Part shown: positions 35,700-46,349 of the stretch, one piece after another
Position numbering within the stretch: the stretch's first letter is position 1
Layout: each line of letters opens with the position of its first letter
From: Lonicera japonica
Lineage: Eukaryota; Streptophyta; Magnoliopsida; Dipsacales; Caprifoliaceae
Reading direction: 5' to 3'
Assembly (NCBI GenBank): GCA_021464415.1
Contig: CM038470.1
Coordinates: forward strand, 28,607,601 to 28,671,600
DNA: 64,000 nucleotides
Notes under the pieces: model-generated
What the model was told of the DNA's origin: nothing
The model's input: the letters and a program-made list of their open reading frames with translations, nothing else
Databases searched by the model: none
Position numbers and translations under genes: made by a program

Positions 35700-36400
35700 T
35701 AAGGGAGCATAATTTATCTAAACAAGTTAGTCCGAAACTGTTGAGCCCGTAGCCTAGCGGCCCCAGCCTTTTGTCGTACGTGGTGGAGGCCCGAAACCAG
35801 CGAGGGAGACATTCAAAGTACATTGCCGACTAAGATGACATGTAAACGAGTAAAGTATATCTAGGTCAACCTGGTCGTTCTTGTGTCCTCAAGTAACATC
35901 AATATACGCCGAGGAGAAGACCTGTATGCCGATATGTTCGCCCTCGCTAATGGGGAGGAGACACCTATACTTCAGCCAAGTAGTAAACATCATGCCGACG
36001 TAAGCGTTGCAACTAGCAAAAAGGGGACAACTATAAAGTGTAAAGTTAGCTAGTTGTGAATAAAATTCAATCCACATATAAAAGTACTACAGTTTAGCTA
36101 ATATTTAACCCTTTGCTATCTTTTTACTAGTTACCCTAATAGAGCATTGTAACCTTAATTTTATGGATATAAATAGAAAGTGATGGCTCATAATGGGAGA
36201 TCCGAAAATGCTAGAGCAAAAAATTTAGAAAAAGGAGAAAATGGAGAAAATAGCTGGTAACTTGTCTTCTTGTTCTTAATTCCATTTTCAAAGCAAAAAA
36301 TTGCACACAGACCCACAAAAAGTTGGATGTACTTTCAATAGATGTGAAAATCACTAGAGGAACCTACTTAAAAGCCAAAATACGTTTGTCTTCTCTCCTT
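35700..36400 (+). repeat. Unit 4, LTR-like block Q'/R' (3' end lost)
   Basis: Begins (T)TAAGGGAGCATAATT, holds 'ggatataaatag' near 36166, and breaks off at 36400 just before the usual 'tttattgctgatcag' end, joining directly to RT sequence. Confidence 0.7.
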
Positions 36401-38480
36401 AATTACTTAGATACCATAAGATGAAGCTCAATGCGGCCAAGTGTACATTCGGCATCAATTCTGGGAAATTTTCGGGTTTCACGGTTAACCACAGAGGGAT
36501 ATAAACAAATCCATAAAAGATAAAGGCCTTGCAAAATCTCAAAGTGTCGACTTGCCTCAAGGAACTACAAATATTAACGGTTATGATTGCTTCCTTGAGC
36601 AGATTCATTTCCAAATGCTCTGATATATAATCCAACCATTCTTTAAAGCCTTAAGAAAATATAAAGTATTTTTTTGGGATGAAAAATGAGAAAAAGCCTT
36701 AATTGATTTCAAGGCATACCTCATTACCCTACCACTAATATATTTCCCAAACCCACATGAACAACTTTATTTCTACCTATCCTCGTCAACAAAGGCAGTT
36801 AGTGTAGCATTGATTAACAATGAAAAGAAAGTTCAGATGCCAGTCTACTATGTCAGTAAAAGTTTTGTTGAAGCCGAATTGAATTCCTTCCCAATAGAAA
36901 AACTAGCATGAATGTTTATCACAGCTTCCATAAAACTATGCCATTTCTTTAATGCCCACCCCATTAAAGTACTAACATCCACCACCATGAAAGCCTCCCT
37001 ACACCGATCAGATATATTTGGCGGAACGGAAAAATGGTTTGTCAAACTGGGTAGGTTCCACATCGATTATGAACCCAGAACAAGGATCAAAGGCCAAGTA
37101 TTGGTGCTGAGAAATACCACCACTTAGTCTGCAAAGTTGAATCTAATTTGGGATGGGAGTCTGCTGGATGGATCTGATTATCTGTTATCTCAGGGATGGT
37201 TCTTTCCCCGATGACAATGGTGAAACTTACAAAATTAAGGTCCAAGCGAGTCAGTACTAGTTATCCATATATCAAAAGTTATATAGAAGATCATTTCGGG
37301 TCCATACGTAAGGTGCGTACGCCCAAGAAACGTCTAAGTAATTTTAGTCGAGCTGCACGAAAGGAGTTATGGGAGTCACCTTCGAGACCGATCCCTGGCT
37401 CATCGGGCCAAAAGCTAAAGCTATTAGTGGCTTTACATTCAGAAGGATGCCTTAGCTTATGTCAAAAAATGTGATAGATACCAAAAACATGCGCCCTTTA
37501 TGCACCAAATAGGCACTGAGCTTTTCCCCTTGACTAATCCTTAGTCGTTTGCACAATAGGGGTTGGATATTTTGGGTCCTTTACCAAAGGCTTCAAGTTT
37601 CAGAAAATTCCTGCTAGTAGCAACAGATTACTTCACGAAATGGATAGAAGTTGTTCTACTAGTCAAAATCACTTATTCGAATGTCAAAACCTTTTTGTGG
37701 GAAAACATTGTCACCCGTATCAGTATTCCATAAATCTTGGTATCAGATTATAAAAACCAATTCAAAAGCAATAAAATTATGAAGGTTTGCAAAAGTAGGG
37801 TATCCAACAGAGTTTCTCGAGTGTGGCTCACTCTCAAACCAATTGATAGGTGGAAGCATCAAACAATGTTATACTCGACGAATTTTAAAAAAAGTTGGAC
37901 ATGGCTAAGGCAAGTGAACAAAGGAACTCCCCTCGGTACTTTGGTCATTCATAACCACCCCGTGTAGATCAACTAGGGAAATAATTCACTCATTAGCCTA
38001 CGGGACGGAGGACGTAATTCCACTTGAAGTTGGCTTCCTCATTTTGCGAACGATGCAAGTAAAAGTAGGAAACAATGACAGTAGAAGTAGGAAACAATGA
38101 CGGGACCTTAGAAGATGCTTTGGGCTATGCCAATGAAAGAAGGGAAATTGCCTTTATTCAGATTGCCAATTATTAATAGATTTTCTCAAGACAGAAAAAT
38201 TGCCATTTTAATCCAAGAAAATTTGAAGTCGGCAATTTGGTCTTGTGGAAGAACATAGGCACCATGGTTAACCCCAACACATGGCAAGCTGGTAGGCGAT
38301 TGGGAGGGCCAGTACGTTGTGACTATATCAATTGAAATTGGTGCTTACTACTTGAAAGATCAATATAGGAGGAAAATCCCAAACCATTGGAATGTGTCCA
38401 ATTTGAGGAGATATTATCACTAATGTTCTTTTGTGAGGCCACGGCAATGGGCCATATCTTTGCCGACCATATTATTTGAT
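36401..38480 (+). pseudogene. Ty3/gypsy (Tat-lineage) pol remnant, uninterrupted but mutated
   Basis: Runs from late RT (KMKLNAAKCTFG-like at 36420) through RNase H (36780-37115, YYVSKSFVEAEL) and the integrase zinc finger and core (37320-37960, LVTDYFTKW-like and WENIVTRISIP-like) to the integrase C-terminus ending near 38440. Multiple frameshifts and stops. The RT half with the catalytic aspartates, protease and gag are missing. With unit 7 it is the best guide to the unbroken pol order of the array. Confidence 0.8.
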
Positions 38481-39065
38481 GAAATCAACTTTCATGTTTG
38501 TTATTATGCAAACCAAAGACCACCCCTGGGGCACAAAGACGAATGCTTGGTAGGCATGGCTTGTTGAGCTAATTATTTGATGCCTGCTAGTTAAGGCTCG
38601 GTAAACCTATAAAAAATACCTAATAGGCAAAGCTTGGTAAGCTAAACATAAACTACCTGGTGGGCACGGCTTGGTAAGTCATTTAAACTGGTTGGTGCTT
38701 TATTTATGTAGAATGACACCGTTTTCCCTTAAAGAAAATTAAAACTTGGTAAGTAAACTTTGCAAGCCTAGTAGGTTGATACAAATGTTAATGCCTTTTA
38801 GGCAAGTCACAGGCTAGGCCAAGTCGAATGGTGTGAAGCCTGGTACAGTCTTAAAACTTAAAATTTCTTATTTGACAAACCTAAATGAAATGTCTTAAAA
38901 TTTGAAAGAATATTAGATATAGAAACTCCACTTAGTAATCATCACATTCGCTGGAAATATAAGTTAGAGAAAAATCTGAAACTTTATTCATTAATCGGAA
39001 GAAATGTACATATGGAGGACTTCTCAGCCAAAACCAAAAAAAACACAAAAAAATAAGAAAATGAT
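38481..39065 (+). repeat. Unit 4, 3' region with short GGCTTGGTAAGCC-like repeats
   Basis: Degenerate repeats around 'aggcatggcttgttgagc', 'aaagcttggtaagc' and 'cacggcttggtaagtc' (38540-38680), then 'aattaaaacttggtaagtaaac' and a unique stretch ending at the aORF stop. Non-coding. Confidence 0.65.
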
Positions 39066-39416
39066 TTAGTCCCTGCGCTTGAGTTCTTCCTGGAGCCTGT
39101 TTCTTTCCGATATTACTGAAGAGTACCATTCCTTCAAAAGATTGTGGGACTCCTCTTGGTGCTCATAAAGTTAGTGCGCCGTATCCAAAGACACCCTTAG
39201 TTGAGCAACCTCTCTAACAGCGTGGGCTCCTTCCATAAGCGCCCTGTCTAATTTACGGCAAGCGTTCTCCGGTTCAAAATTATGGTCGGCCAACTCTAGT
39301 TGAAGTTGATAATTTTTTTCAAATACTTCCTCGAGAAAAACTGAGTGGGGATGGATGGAAGGACCTACATCCCCACCGCGGTGATTGCTGGAACTGGCAT
39401 CGTCTTCATTTGCAAT
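39066..39416 (-). pseudogene. Antisense coiled-coil ORF (aORF), unit 4 copy, start lost
   Basis: Full-length alignment to the 116-codon aORF, but the initiator is ATT (39414-39416) and there is a stop in the C-terminal part (GAH*LYEH, CAA to TAA). The Gln codon that is mutated in units 2 and 3 is intact here (EVAQLR). Ends ERNRLQEELKRRD. Confidence 0.75.
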
Positions 39417-40214
39417 TTAAAACATAGATTTCTTATTGCGACCTAGGAAAAAGTAATCAACGTTTGTTTAAGGCATTTTTGTTTACATAACAAGTTATGT
39501 CACAAGAAGAAGAAGAACATATATATAGATGGAGAAATATTTGGAAAAGTGAAAGGCCGCTTTTGGAACAGTCGCCTTCAGCGACAGTCTACTTTTAGCG
39601 AACAGTCACTTTAGGGAAATAATGTACTACCACTAGTGAGAGGACATGTGGCAAAGTTACTTGTGGCATGAGACCAGCTAATCAGAAGATGTGTCGTAGA
39701 CAAGGTCCAAACTGCAATCAGCTCAACTAGCTCGGCAAAATCCAGTACACTGGAATACACAAATTGAGTTTGAAATTTGATTAAGTACGTTGAAATTATC
39801 TTTTTCACTTGGGTATTTTAAGAATTTCAAGATTGTTAAACGAACAATGGTCTCAGAAGTTAATTTCCATGATTATTTGATTTGCTACATGTAGAATTTT
39901 TGGTTAATTGAGTTAACAAATTTATCTTAATTAATTGAAGCTACATGTTAATTGGTCTGATCAAAAAAGTTTAAGACAACAAATCACAACAATGAGGCAG
40001 AAAAGATAAATTTCCATTAAAAGAGGAAAATTGCAAACGGTGAAACTTGGAGGTCCAAACATTACATATTTGAGGAAAAATATAGCTTAGAGTGCCCCTA
40101 AATGAGAATGTAAAACCACCACCTGGCCTTTGTGCAAAAGAAAAAAAAGAAAAAAATTAAGAAAGCAAAACAAATGATGGAGGAATGAATATATTGGGGA
40201 AGACCGGGGACAAC
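39417..40214 (+). repeat. Unit 5, module P (left part)
   Basis: Antisense-promoter TATATATA at 39530-39537, then the usual P sequence. Interrupted at 40214 by the copia element. The last five bases, ACAAC, form its left TSD. Confidence 0.7.
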
Positions 40215-40656
40215 TGTGAGTTTTTGGCTCACATTTTTGGTGAAAGTGGAAATTCTGGCAGAGGACCCCATGATCGATCATGGGGTGCCCATGATCGAGC
40301 CCATGATCGATCATGGTCCCAGGCATTTTGCCTATTAAGTGCTTTTTGGCTCATTTGTGCCAAATGCTTGTAATTTTGCCTAGAGAGACTTGAGAGCTAA
40401 AAAGTAAGATTTTTCTTTGTGTGCTTGTAATCATCTCTTTGTTCCAATTATCAATAGAAGCTATCGTCTGTGTGGATTAGTGGCTTTTACGCCGACACCA
40501 CGGTAAAACCTTGTTTTGTGCGATTGTTGCTTTATTTCCTATTTCTCTATTGTGGGTGTGCTTTTTTGTGTCAGTTCTTCTTTAGGGTATACCATTTGGG
40601 CTTGTGAGATCCCTCCCCGTTGCGTCGTGCTCGGTTGTGAGCGGTTTGGCGCAACA
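40215..40656 (+). repeat. Copia 5' LTR
   Basis: 442 bp, TGTGAG...GCAACA. The first 19 bases form an imperfect hairpin (TGTGAG...CTCACA). U3 holds a 20-bp perfect palindrome CCCCATGATCGATCATGGGG (40266-40285) and a 16-bp one, CCATGATCGATCATGG (40301-40316), separated by an extra 12-bp partial copy missing from the 3' LTR. Confidence 0.95.
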
Positions 40657-40658
40657 AA

Positions 40659-40674
40659 TTGGTATCAGAGGCTC
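40659..40674 (+). other. Primer-binding site (initiator Met tRNA)
   Basis: TTGGTATCAGAGGCTC, two bases after the 5' LTR, matches the plant copia PBS complementary to the 3' end of initiator-Met tRNA, with one extra G within the usual AGAGC. Confidence 0.9.
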
Positions 40675-40786
40675 AAACGAGAAAGGTGGGATTTGTGTCG
40701 CACGCCAAGTGTTTGATAAAATTCCTAAGTGAGATTTTTCAATCTTTGTCTCGTTGTTGGTTTGTCAAGTCCATTGGTGATTGAAG

Positions 40787-43700
40787 ATGACTACTTCTAA
40801 GACCTCAAAGGTGTCAGCGATAAAGTTTGACGTAGAAAAATTCGACGGAAAGTTGGTCAATTTCGGCATGTGGCAATGCCAAATGCGCGATGTCTTGATC
40901 CAACAGGAGTTGCATAAGGCATTGTTGGGTGTGGCAGCTAAGCCCACGACGATGACAGATGTTGAATGGGAAGAGTATGATTTGAAGGCTTGTAGCATTA
41001 TCCGGTTGCATCTAGCTCAAAATGTGATATACTACGTTATGCGTGAGAAATCCGCGGCTAGCATATGGAGGATACTGGAAGAGAAGTACATGATGAAGAG
41101 CATAGAGAATCGTCTCTATCTCAAGAAGAAGCTGTTCCGGTTTGAATATGCTAGAGGTATATCAATGAGTGAGCATGTCGATGAGTTTAACAAGATGATT
41201 TCTGATTTGTTAAACTTGAACGAGGACATGAAAGATGAGGATAAGGCTATCTTGTTGCTCAATTCACTTCCGGAATCCTATGACCATTTAAGCACCACTT
41301 TGTTATATGGTAAGGATTCAGTGAAATATGAGGACGTTTCTTCGGCACTGCTTGGTAATGAGCAGAGACAGAGGGAGAAATGTAGTACATCGTCCGATGC
41401 GTTGGTGACGCGGGGAAGGACAGATGATCGGAAACAAGCAAAGCACAACAACTCTCGGTCCAAGTCACGTACTAAGTACTTGGATAACATAGAATGTTAC
41501 AAGTGCAAAAGGAAAGGGCATATGAAGAAGAATTGTCCTAACGCTTGGGTAGACAAAGTGAAGAAGAAGAATGCGGACGATACCGCGAATTCTGTTACTT
41601 CAGGGGATGATGATTTCGAGAGTATGCTAGTGGTTACTCCTAGGGAAAGCTCAACGGACGAGTGGATTCTAGACTCGGGTTGTTCGTACCACATGTGTCC
41701 AAACAAGGACCTTTTCCATACCTTGACGAAGGTGAATGGAGGAACGGTTTTGATGGGCAATGATCACGTTTGTAGGACGGAGGGTATTGGAACGATCAAG
41801 TTGAAGCTACATGACGGAGCAATCAGAACTCTGAATGAAGTTAGGTACATCCCGGATCTGAAGAAGAATTTGATTTCTTTGGGTTCTTTAGATTCCAACG
41901 GGTGCAAGATTGTGCTCGAGGGTGGAATGCTAAAGGTTACTTCCGGTGCATTGGTGTTGATGAAGGGAAAGAAAGAGGGTAATCTCTATTTCCTTCAAGG
42001 TAGTACGGTGACGGGCAGTGCTTCAGTTTCTACGGAAGCTGGTGGAGCAAGTACAAGTTCGGATTCGACGAGATTATGGCACATGAGATTGGGACATGCC
42101 GGGGAGAAGGCGATGACGGTGTTATGTAAGCAAGGTTTACTCAAGGGTGCGAAGAGCTGCAAGCTGGAGTTTTGTGAGCATTGTGTGCTCGGAAAACAGA
42201 CACGAGTAAAGTTTGGGACGGCTATTCATTGCACAAAGGGGTTGCTTGACTACATACACACGGACGTCTGGGGGCCTTCCAAGAGGAAATCCTTAGGAGG
42301 AAATCATTACTTTGTTACATTTGTAGATGATTTCTCTAGGAGGATTTGGGTATATCTCATGAAGCACAAAGACGAGGTCTTTGAGGTGTTTCTAAGGTGG
42401 AAGAAAATGGTCGAAAATCAGCTTGGCAGGAAGATCAAGGTGCTTAGATCCGATAACGGCGGAGAGTACACTAGTGATCCGTTTAAGGAGTACTGCCAAG
42501 ATGAGGGAATTGTTTGCCATTTCACAGTTAGAGGTACACCACAGCAAAACGGAGTAGCTGAGAGGATGAACCGTACCTTACTTGAAAAAGTGAGGTGTAT
42601 GCTGTCAAATGCAAATTTGGAGAAACAGTATTGGGCGGAGGCCTTATCTTATGCGAGCTACATCGTGAACTTGTTGCCATCTTCAGGGGTCGATTACAAA
42701 ACTCCTATGGAGGTTTGGACAGGATCTCATGCAAGTTACGATTCATTGCACATATTTGGGTGTCCTGCTTATTATCACGTCCGTGAAGATAAGATTGATC
42801 CAAAAGCCCGAAAGGCGATCTTTATGGGTTCAAGAATTGGAGTCAAGGGATACAAGTTATGGTGTCTTCAAGACAAGAAAATGATCGTTAGCAGAGATGT
42901 TACATTTGATGAGGCGTCTTTGCTCAAGATGCCTACGGGAGAAAATGTGAAGACTCTCGATGAGAGTGAGAAGAGTGGAGTGGTGCAAACGAAAGTTACT
43001 ACGCCGGTGGTGACTATTCCGGTGCAATCGGAAGTGACTAATCCGGTTGATTCTTCCGATAGTGATTCGGAGAATGGGGAGATTCCTATTGAGGGGTCTA
43101 GTCAACAACAACGAGAGGTACCATCTTTGGCGAGCGAAAGGGAGCCGAGAGCTCGACGAGCACCGCAACGATTTGGCTATGAAGATAGTGTGGCATATGC
43201 ATTGGTGGTTTATGGCGATGAACCGACTTCTTATCGGGAGGCAGTGGCTGATAGTCATTGTGATGAATGGAAGGCGGCCATGGGTGAGGAGATGAATTCT
43301 CTTCACAAGAATGAAACCTGGGATCTTTGCAAGTTGCCAAAGGGGAAAAAGTCAATTGGGTGCAAATGGGTGTTTGCCAAGAAAGACGGGGTTCTAGATT
43401 CGGATGTTCGGTATAAAGCAAGGTTGGTAGCTAAGGGATTTGCACAGAGGGAAAGGGTGGATTATAATGAAGTCTTCTCTCCGGTAGTAAAACACACTTC
43501 CATTAGAGTGCTATTAGCTATGGTATCGCAGTTTGACTTAGAGCTTGAACAACTCGACGTCAAGACGGCGTTTTTGCATGGGGATCTAGAGGAGGAGATT
43601 TATATATCTCAACCGGAGGGGTTCAAGGTTGTTGGCAAGGAGGAGTGTGTTTGTAAACTGAAGAAGTCCTTGTATGGGTTGAAGCAATCACCTAGACAAT

Positions 43701-44782
43701 GGTACAAGAAGTTTGACACATTCATGATGGCTCAGAAATTCAAGCGGAGTGATTTTGATCATTGCGTTTATTTCAAGAAACTCAAGGGGGATTCGTTTAT
43801 TTACTTACTCTTATATGTTGATGATATACTTATTTGTTCATCGAGTATGTCTGATATCAACACGGTAAAGGCTCAGTTGAGTCTCGAGTTTGAGATGAAG
43901 GACTTGGGTGGAGCTAAGAAGATTCTGGGAATGGAGATAGTAAAGGAGAGAAAGAAGGGAAGATTGTGCCTCACTCAGAGGCAATATCTAGAGAAAGTGG
44001 TAGTCCGGTTTGGGATGCAGGACTCAAAGCCTGTGAGTGTCCCATTGGCTCCTCACTTCAAGCTCTCGGCAACTATGGCTCCAGAAACAGATGAAGAGGT
44101 AGAGTATATGGCTCAAGTTCCGTATGCGAGTGCGGTAGGAAGCTTGATGTATGCCATGGTGTGTACTCGACCGGACATTGCTCAGGCAGTGAGCATTGTA
44201 AGTAGATTCATGGCCAATCCGGGGAAACAGCATTGGAATGCTGTTAAGTGGATTTCGCGGTATCTACAAGGGACGAAGAATAAGGGGTTGGTGTACCAGA
44301 GAACCGAGGGGTCTATTATTTGCGGTTATGTTGATTCGGACTATGCTGGGGATCTTGACAAGCGACGGTCGACCACGGGGTATGTTTTCACATTTAGTGG
44401 TGGTCCTATTAGCTGGAGGTCGATGTTGCAAGGTGTAGTGGCGTTGTCTACTACGAAAGCAGAGTATATTGCAGCAACAGAGGCTGTCAAGGAAGCATTG
44501 TGGCTTCGGGGTTTGATAGGTGATTTGGGGATGGTTCAGGAGAATGTCGATGTACATTGTGATAGCCAAAGCGCTATTCATTTGGCCAAGAACCAGGTTC
44601 ATCACGGACGGACGAAGCACATCGATGTTCGGTTTCATTTTATACGGGAGATTATCGAGAGTGGTGAAGTAATTTTGAAGAAAATTGGCACCAAGGATAA
44701 TCCTGCAGATATGATGACGAAGGTGGTACCGACGACCAAGTTTGAGCATTGCTCGACTTTGGTTAACATTCTTCGGTGTTGA
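40787..44782 (+). CDS. Copia gag-pol polyprotein, intact
   Basis: 1331 residues from ATG at 40787 (MTTSKTSK) to TGA at 44780; the two codons upstream (TTG AAG) are open but not a likely start. Order: gag with an N-terminal copia gag domain (FDGKLVNFGMWQ); zinc knuckle CYKCKRKGHMKKNC at 237-250; aspartic protease with D296-S-G; integrase with HHCC (H432, H437, C463, C466) and the DDE triad D493, D556, E592 (35 residues between the last two); reverse transcriptase with D924 and YVDD at 1010-1013; RNase H from about 1180 with DSDYAGD, TKAEYIAATEA and HCDSQSAIHLAKN. Domain order PR-IN-RT-RH is diagnostic of Ty1/copia, and the sequence resembles the Tork/Tnt1 group. No stop, frameshift or missing catalytic residue found, so it is potentially autonomous. 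Long antisense ORFs are shadows. Confidence 0.97.
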   Translation: MTTSKTSKVSAIKFDVEKFDGKLVNFGMWQCQMRDVLIQQELHKALLGVAAKPTTMTDVEWEEYDLKACSIIRLHLAQNVIYYVMREKSAASIWRILEEKYMMKSIENRLYLKKKLFRFEYARGISMSEHVDEFNKMISDLLNLNEDMKDEDKAILLLNSLPESYDHLSTTLLYGKDSVKYEDVSSALLGNEQRQREKCSTSSDALVTRGRTDDRKQAKHNNSRSKSRTKYLDNIECYKCKRKGHMKKNCPNAWVDKVKKKNADDTANSVTSGDDDFESMLVVTPRESSTDEWILDSGCSYHMCPNKDLFHTLTKVNGGTVLMGNDHVCRTEGIGTIKLKLHDGAIRTLNEVRYIPDLKKNLISLGSLDSNGCKIVLEGGMLKVTSGALVLMKGKKEGNLYFLQGSTVTGSASVSTEAGGASTSSDSTRLWHMRLGHAGEKAMTVLCKQGLLKGAKSCKLEFCEHCVLGKQTRVKFGTAIHCTKGLLDYIHTDVWGPSKRKSLGGNHYFVTFVDDFSRRIWVYLMKHKDEVFEVFLRWKKMVENQLGRKIKVLRSDNGGEYTSDPFKEYCQDEGIVCHFTVRGTPQQNGVAERMNRTLLEKVRCMLSNANLEKQYWAEALSYASYIVNLLPSSGVDYKTPMEVWTGSHASYDSLHIFGCPAYYHVREDKIDPKARKAIFMGSRIGVKGYKLWCLQDKKMIVSRDVTFDEASLLKMPTGENVKTLDESEKSGVVQTKVTTPVVTIPVQSEVTNPVDSSDSDSENGEIPIEGSSQQQREVPSLASEREPRARRAPQRFGYEDSVAYALVVYGDEPTSYREAVADSHCDEWKAAMGEEMNSLHKNETWDLCKLPKGKKSIGCKWVFAKKDGVLDSDVRYKARLVAKGFAQRERVDYNEVFSPVVKHTSIRVLLAMVSQFDLELEQLDVKTAFLHGDLEEEIYISQPEGFKVVGKEECVCKLKKSLYGLKQSPRQWYKKFDTFMMAQKFKRSDFDHCVYFKKLKGDSFIYLLLYVDDILICSSSMSDINTVKAQLSLEFEMKDLGGAKKILGMEIVKERKKGRLCLTQRQYLEKVVVRFGMQDSKPVSVPLAPHFKLSATMAPETDEEVEYMAQVPYASAVGSLMYAMVCTRPDIAQAVSIVSRFMANPGKQHWNAVKWISRYLQGTKNKGLVYQRTEGSIICGYVDSDYAGDLDKRRSTTGYVFTFSGGPISWRSMLQGVVALSTTKAEYIAATEAVKEALWLRGLIGDLGMVQENVDVHCDSQSAIHLAKNQVHHGRTKHIDVRFHFIREIIESGEVILKKIGTKDNPADMMTKVVPTTKFEHCSTLVNILRC

Positions 44783-44899
44783 GGTCCCATTCGGGGGTGG
44801 AGGCTCTTCGGGGCCGGGTGTGATGCTATAGCAGTATTGATGGAGGAACAATGGGAGTGAGGTGTGCAATTTGCTGGACGGGATCGTTGCATGGTTCGC

Positions 44900-44912
44900 C
44901 AAGGTGGAGATT
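44900..44912 (+). other. Copia polypurine tract
   Basis: CAAGGTGGAGATT directly before the 3' LTR, the usual plant copia polypurine tract that primes plus-strand DNA. Confidence 0.85.
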
Positions 44913-45342
44913 TGTGAGTTTTTGGCTCACATTTTTGGTGAAAGTGGAAATTCTGGCAGAGGACCCCATGATCGATCATGGGGTGCCCATGATCGATCAT
45001 GGTCCCAGGCATTTTGCCTATTAAGTGCTTTTTGGCTCATTTGTGCCAAATGCTTGTAATTTTGCCTAGAGAGACTTGAGAGCTAAAAAGTAAGATTTTT
45101 CTTTGTGTGCTTGTAATCATCTCTTTGTTCCAATTATCAATAGAAGCTATCGTCTGTGTGGATTAGTGGCTTTTACGCCGACACCACGGTAAAACCTTGT
45201 TTTGTGCGATTGTTGCTTTATTTCCTATTTCTCTATTGTGGGTGTGCTTTTTTGTGTCGGTTCTTCTTTAGGGTATACCATTTGGGCTTGTGAGATCCCT
45301 CCCCGTTGCGTCGTGCTCGGTTGTGAGCGGTTTGGCGCAACA
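44913..45342 (+). repeat. Copia 3' LTR
   Basis: 430 bp, same as the 5' LTR except one A/G substitution (gtgtcag versus gtgtcgg) and absence of the 12-bp segment between the palindromes. Palindromes at 44964-44983 and 44987-45002. Followed by TSD ACAAC. Confidence 0.95.
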
Positions 45343-45626
45343 ACAACAACCCTCAAACCTTCCCTCGAACCGCGCGCTTTTCTTTAGGAATCGCCTAGCC
45401 ATGATGGATAATTTAATGCTAGAAAAGCAGGAGTAACTTCAATACTAACATACTATGTCGGTCGTCGCCCAACACTTGTACTAATCCTAAGCACAAATGC
45501 CTAAAATTTCCCTTAGAAGACATGTGTTCAACACGGGTTTTCTTCAATTACAAATGATGGCAGTCGACGAAGATCTGAGCACACGAGCTCAAATCGGTGG
45601 TTGAGCTTATATGCTTAGGAGGCAAT
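45343..45626 (+). repeat. Unit 5, module P (right part)
   Basis: Continues the P module after the copia element ('aaccctcaaaccttccctcg'), ending 'cttaggaggcaattgag' at the LTR-like block. Confidence 0.7.
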
Positions 45627-46349
45627 TGAGAGAGCATAATTTATTTAAACAAGTTGGATCGAAACTATTGGGCCCATGGCCTAGCAACCCCGGCCTTTTT
45701 CATGGTGAAGGCCCGAACCTGAGTGAGAGAGACATTCAAAGTACATCGCTTACTAAGTTGACAAGTAACCGAGTAAAGTATATCAAGACTGAACTGGTCG
45801 TTCTTATAGCCTCAGGTAATATCGACATATGCCGAGGAGATTACTTGTACGCGGATATGGTCGCCCCTGCCAATGAGGACGAGACACTTGTACTTTAGCC
45901 GAGCAGTACAATATCATGTCGACAAAAGTGTTGTAACCAACGAAAAAAAGACAGCTGTAAAGTTAGCTAATTGTGGATAAGATTCAATCCAATCCACATA
46001 TAAAAGTGCTACAGTGTAGCTCATGTTTATCCTTTGATATCTTTTAACTAGTTACCCTAATTGAGCATTGTAACACTAATTCTATGGATATAAATAAAAA
46101 AGGATGGCTCATAATGGGGGATCCAAAAAAGCTAGAGCAAAAAATCTTGAAAAAGGAGAAAAGAAAGAAAATAGCTGTTAGCTTGTCTTGTTATTCTTAA
46201 TACTATTTCCAAAGCAATAAAAGTGCACACCCCACAGAAAGGAGGATGTACTGCTAGTTGATGTGAATATCAATGGAGGAACCTACCTAAAAGCCAAAAT
46301 ACATTTGTCTTTTATCCTTTGGTGTTGTTCGACACACTCATTCTTGCTA
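45627..46349 (+). repeat. Unit 5, LTR-like block Q/R
   Basis: TGAGAGAGCATAATT start, TATAAATA near 46088, AATAAA near 46217, 'cattcttgcta' end; 723 bp. The 95-codon ORF 45611-45898 shares a reading frame with unit 4 and unit 6 ORFs (CRGDYLYADMVAPANEDET). Confidence 0.7.

Larger units (their letters stand above)
40215..45342 (+). mobile_element. Complete Ty1/copia retrotransposon (Tork/Tnt1-like), very recent
   Basis: LTRs at 40215-40656 and 44913-45342, TSD ACAAC (40210-40214 and 45343-45347), PBS at 40659, polypurine tract before the 3' LTR and one intact gag-pol frame. The empty site ('gaggacaacaaccctc') is seen in unit 4 near 31730. By eye the LTRs differ by one substitution and a 12-bp length change, so the insertion is the youngest in the window. 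Its base composition is clearly less AT-rich than the surrounding array. 5128 bp. Confidence 0.97.

Noticed and set aside
42857..44902. Long antisense ORFs inside the copia element (149 and 212 codons)
   Set aside because: They are shadows of the intact gag-pol frame and have no recognisable domain or initiation context.
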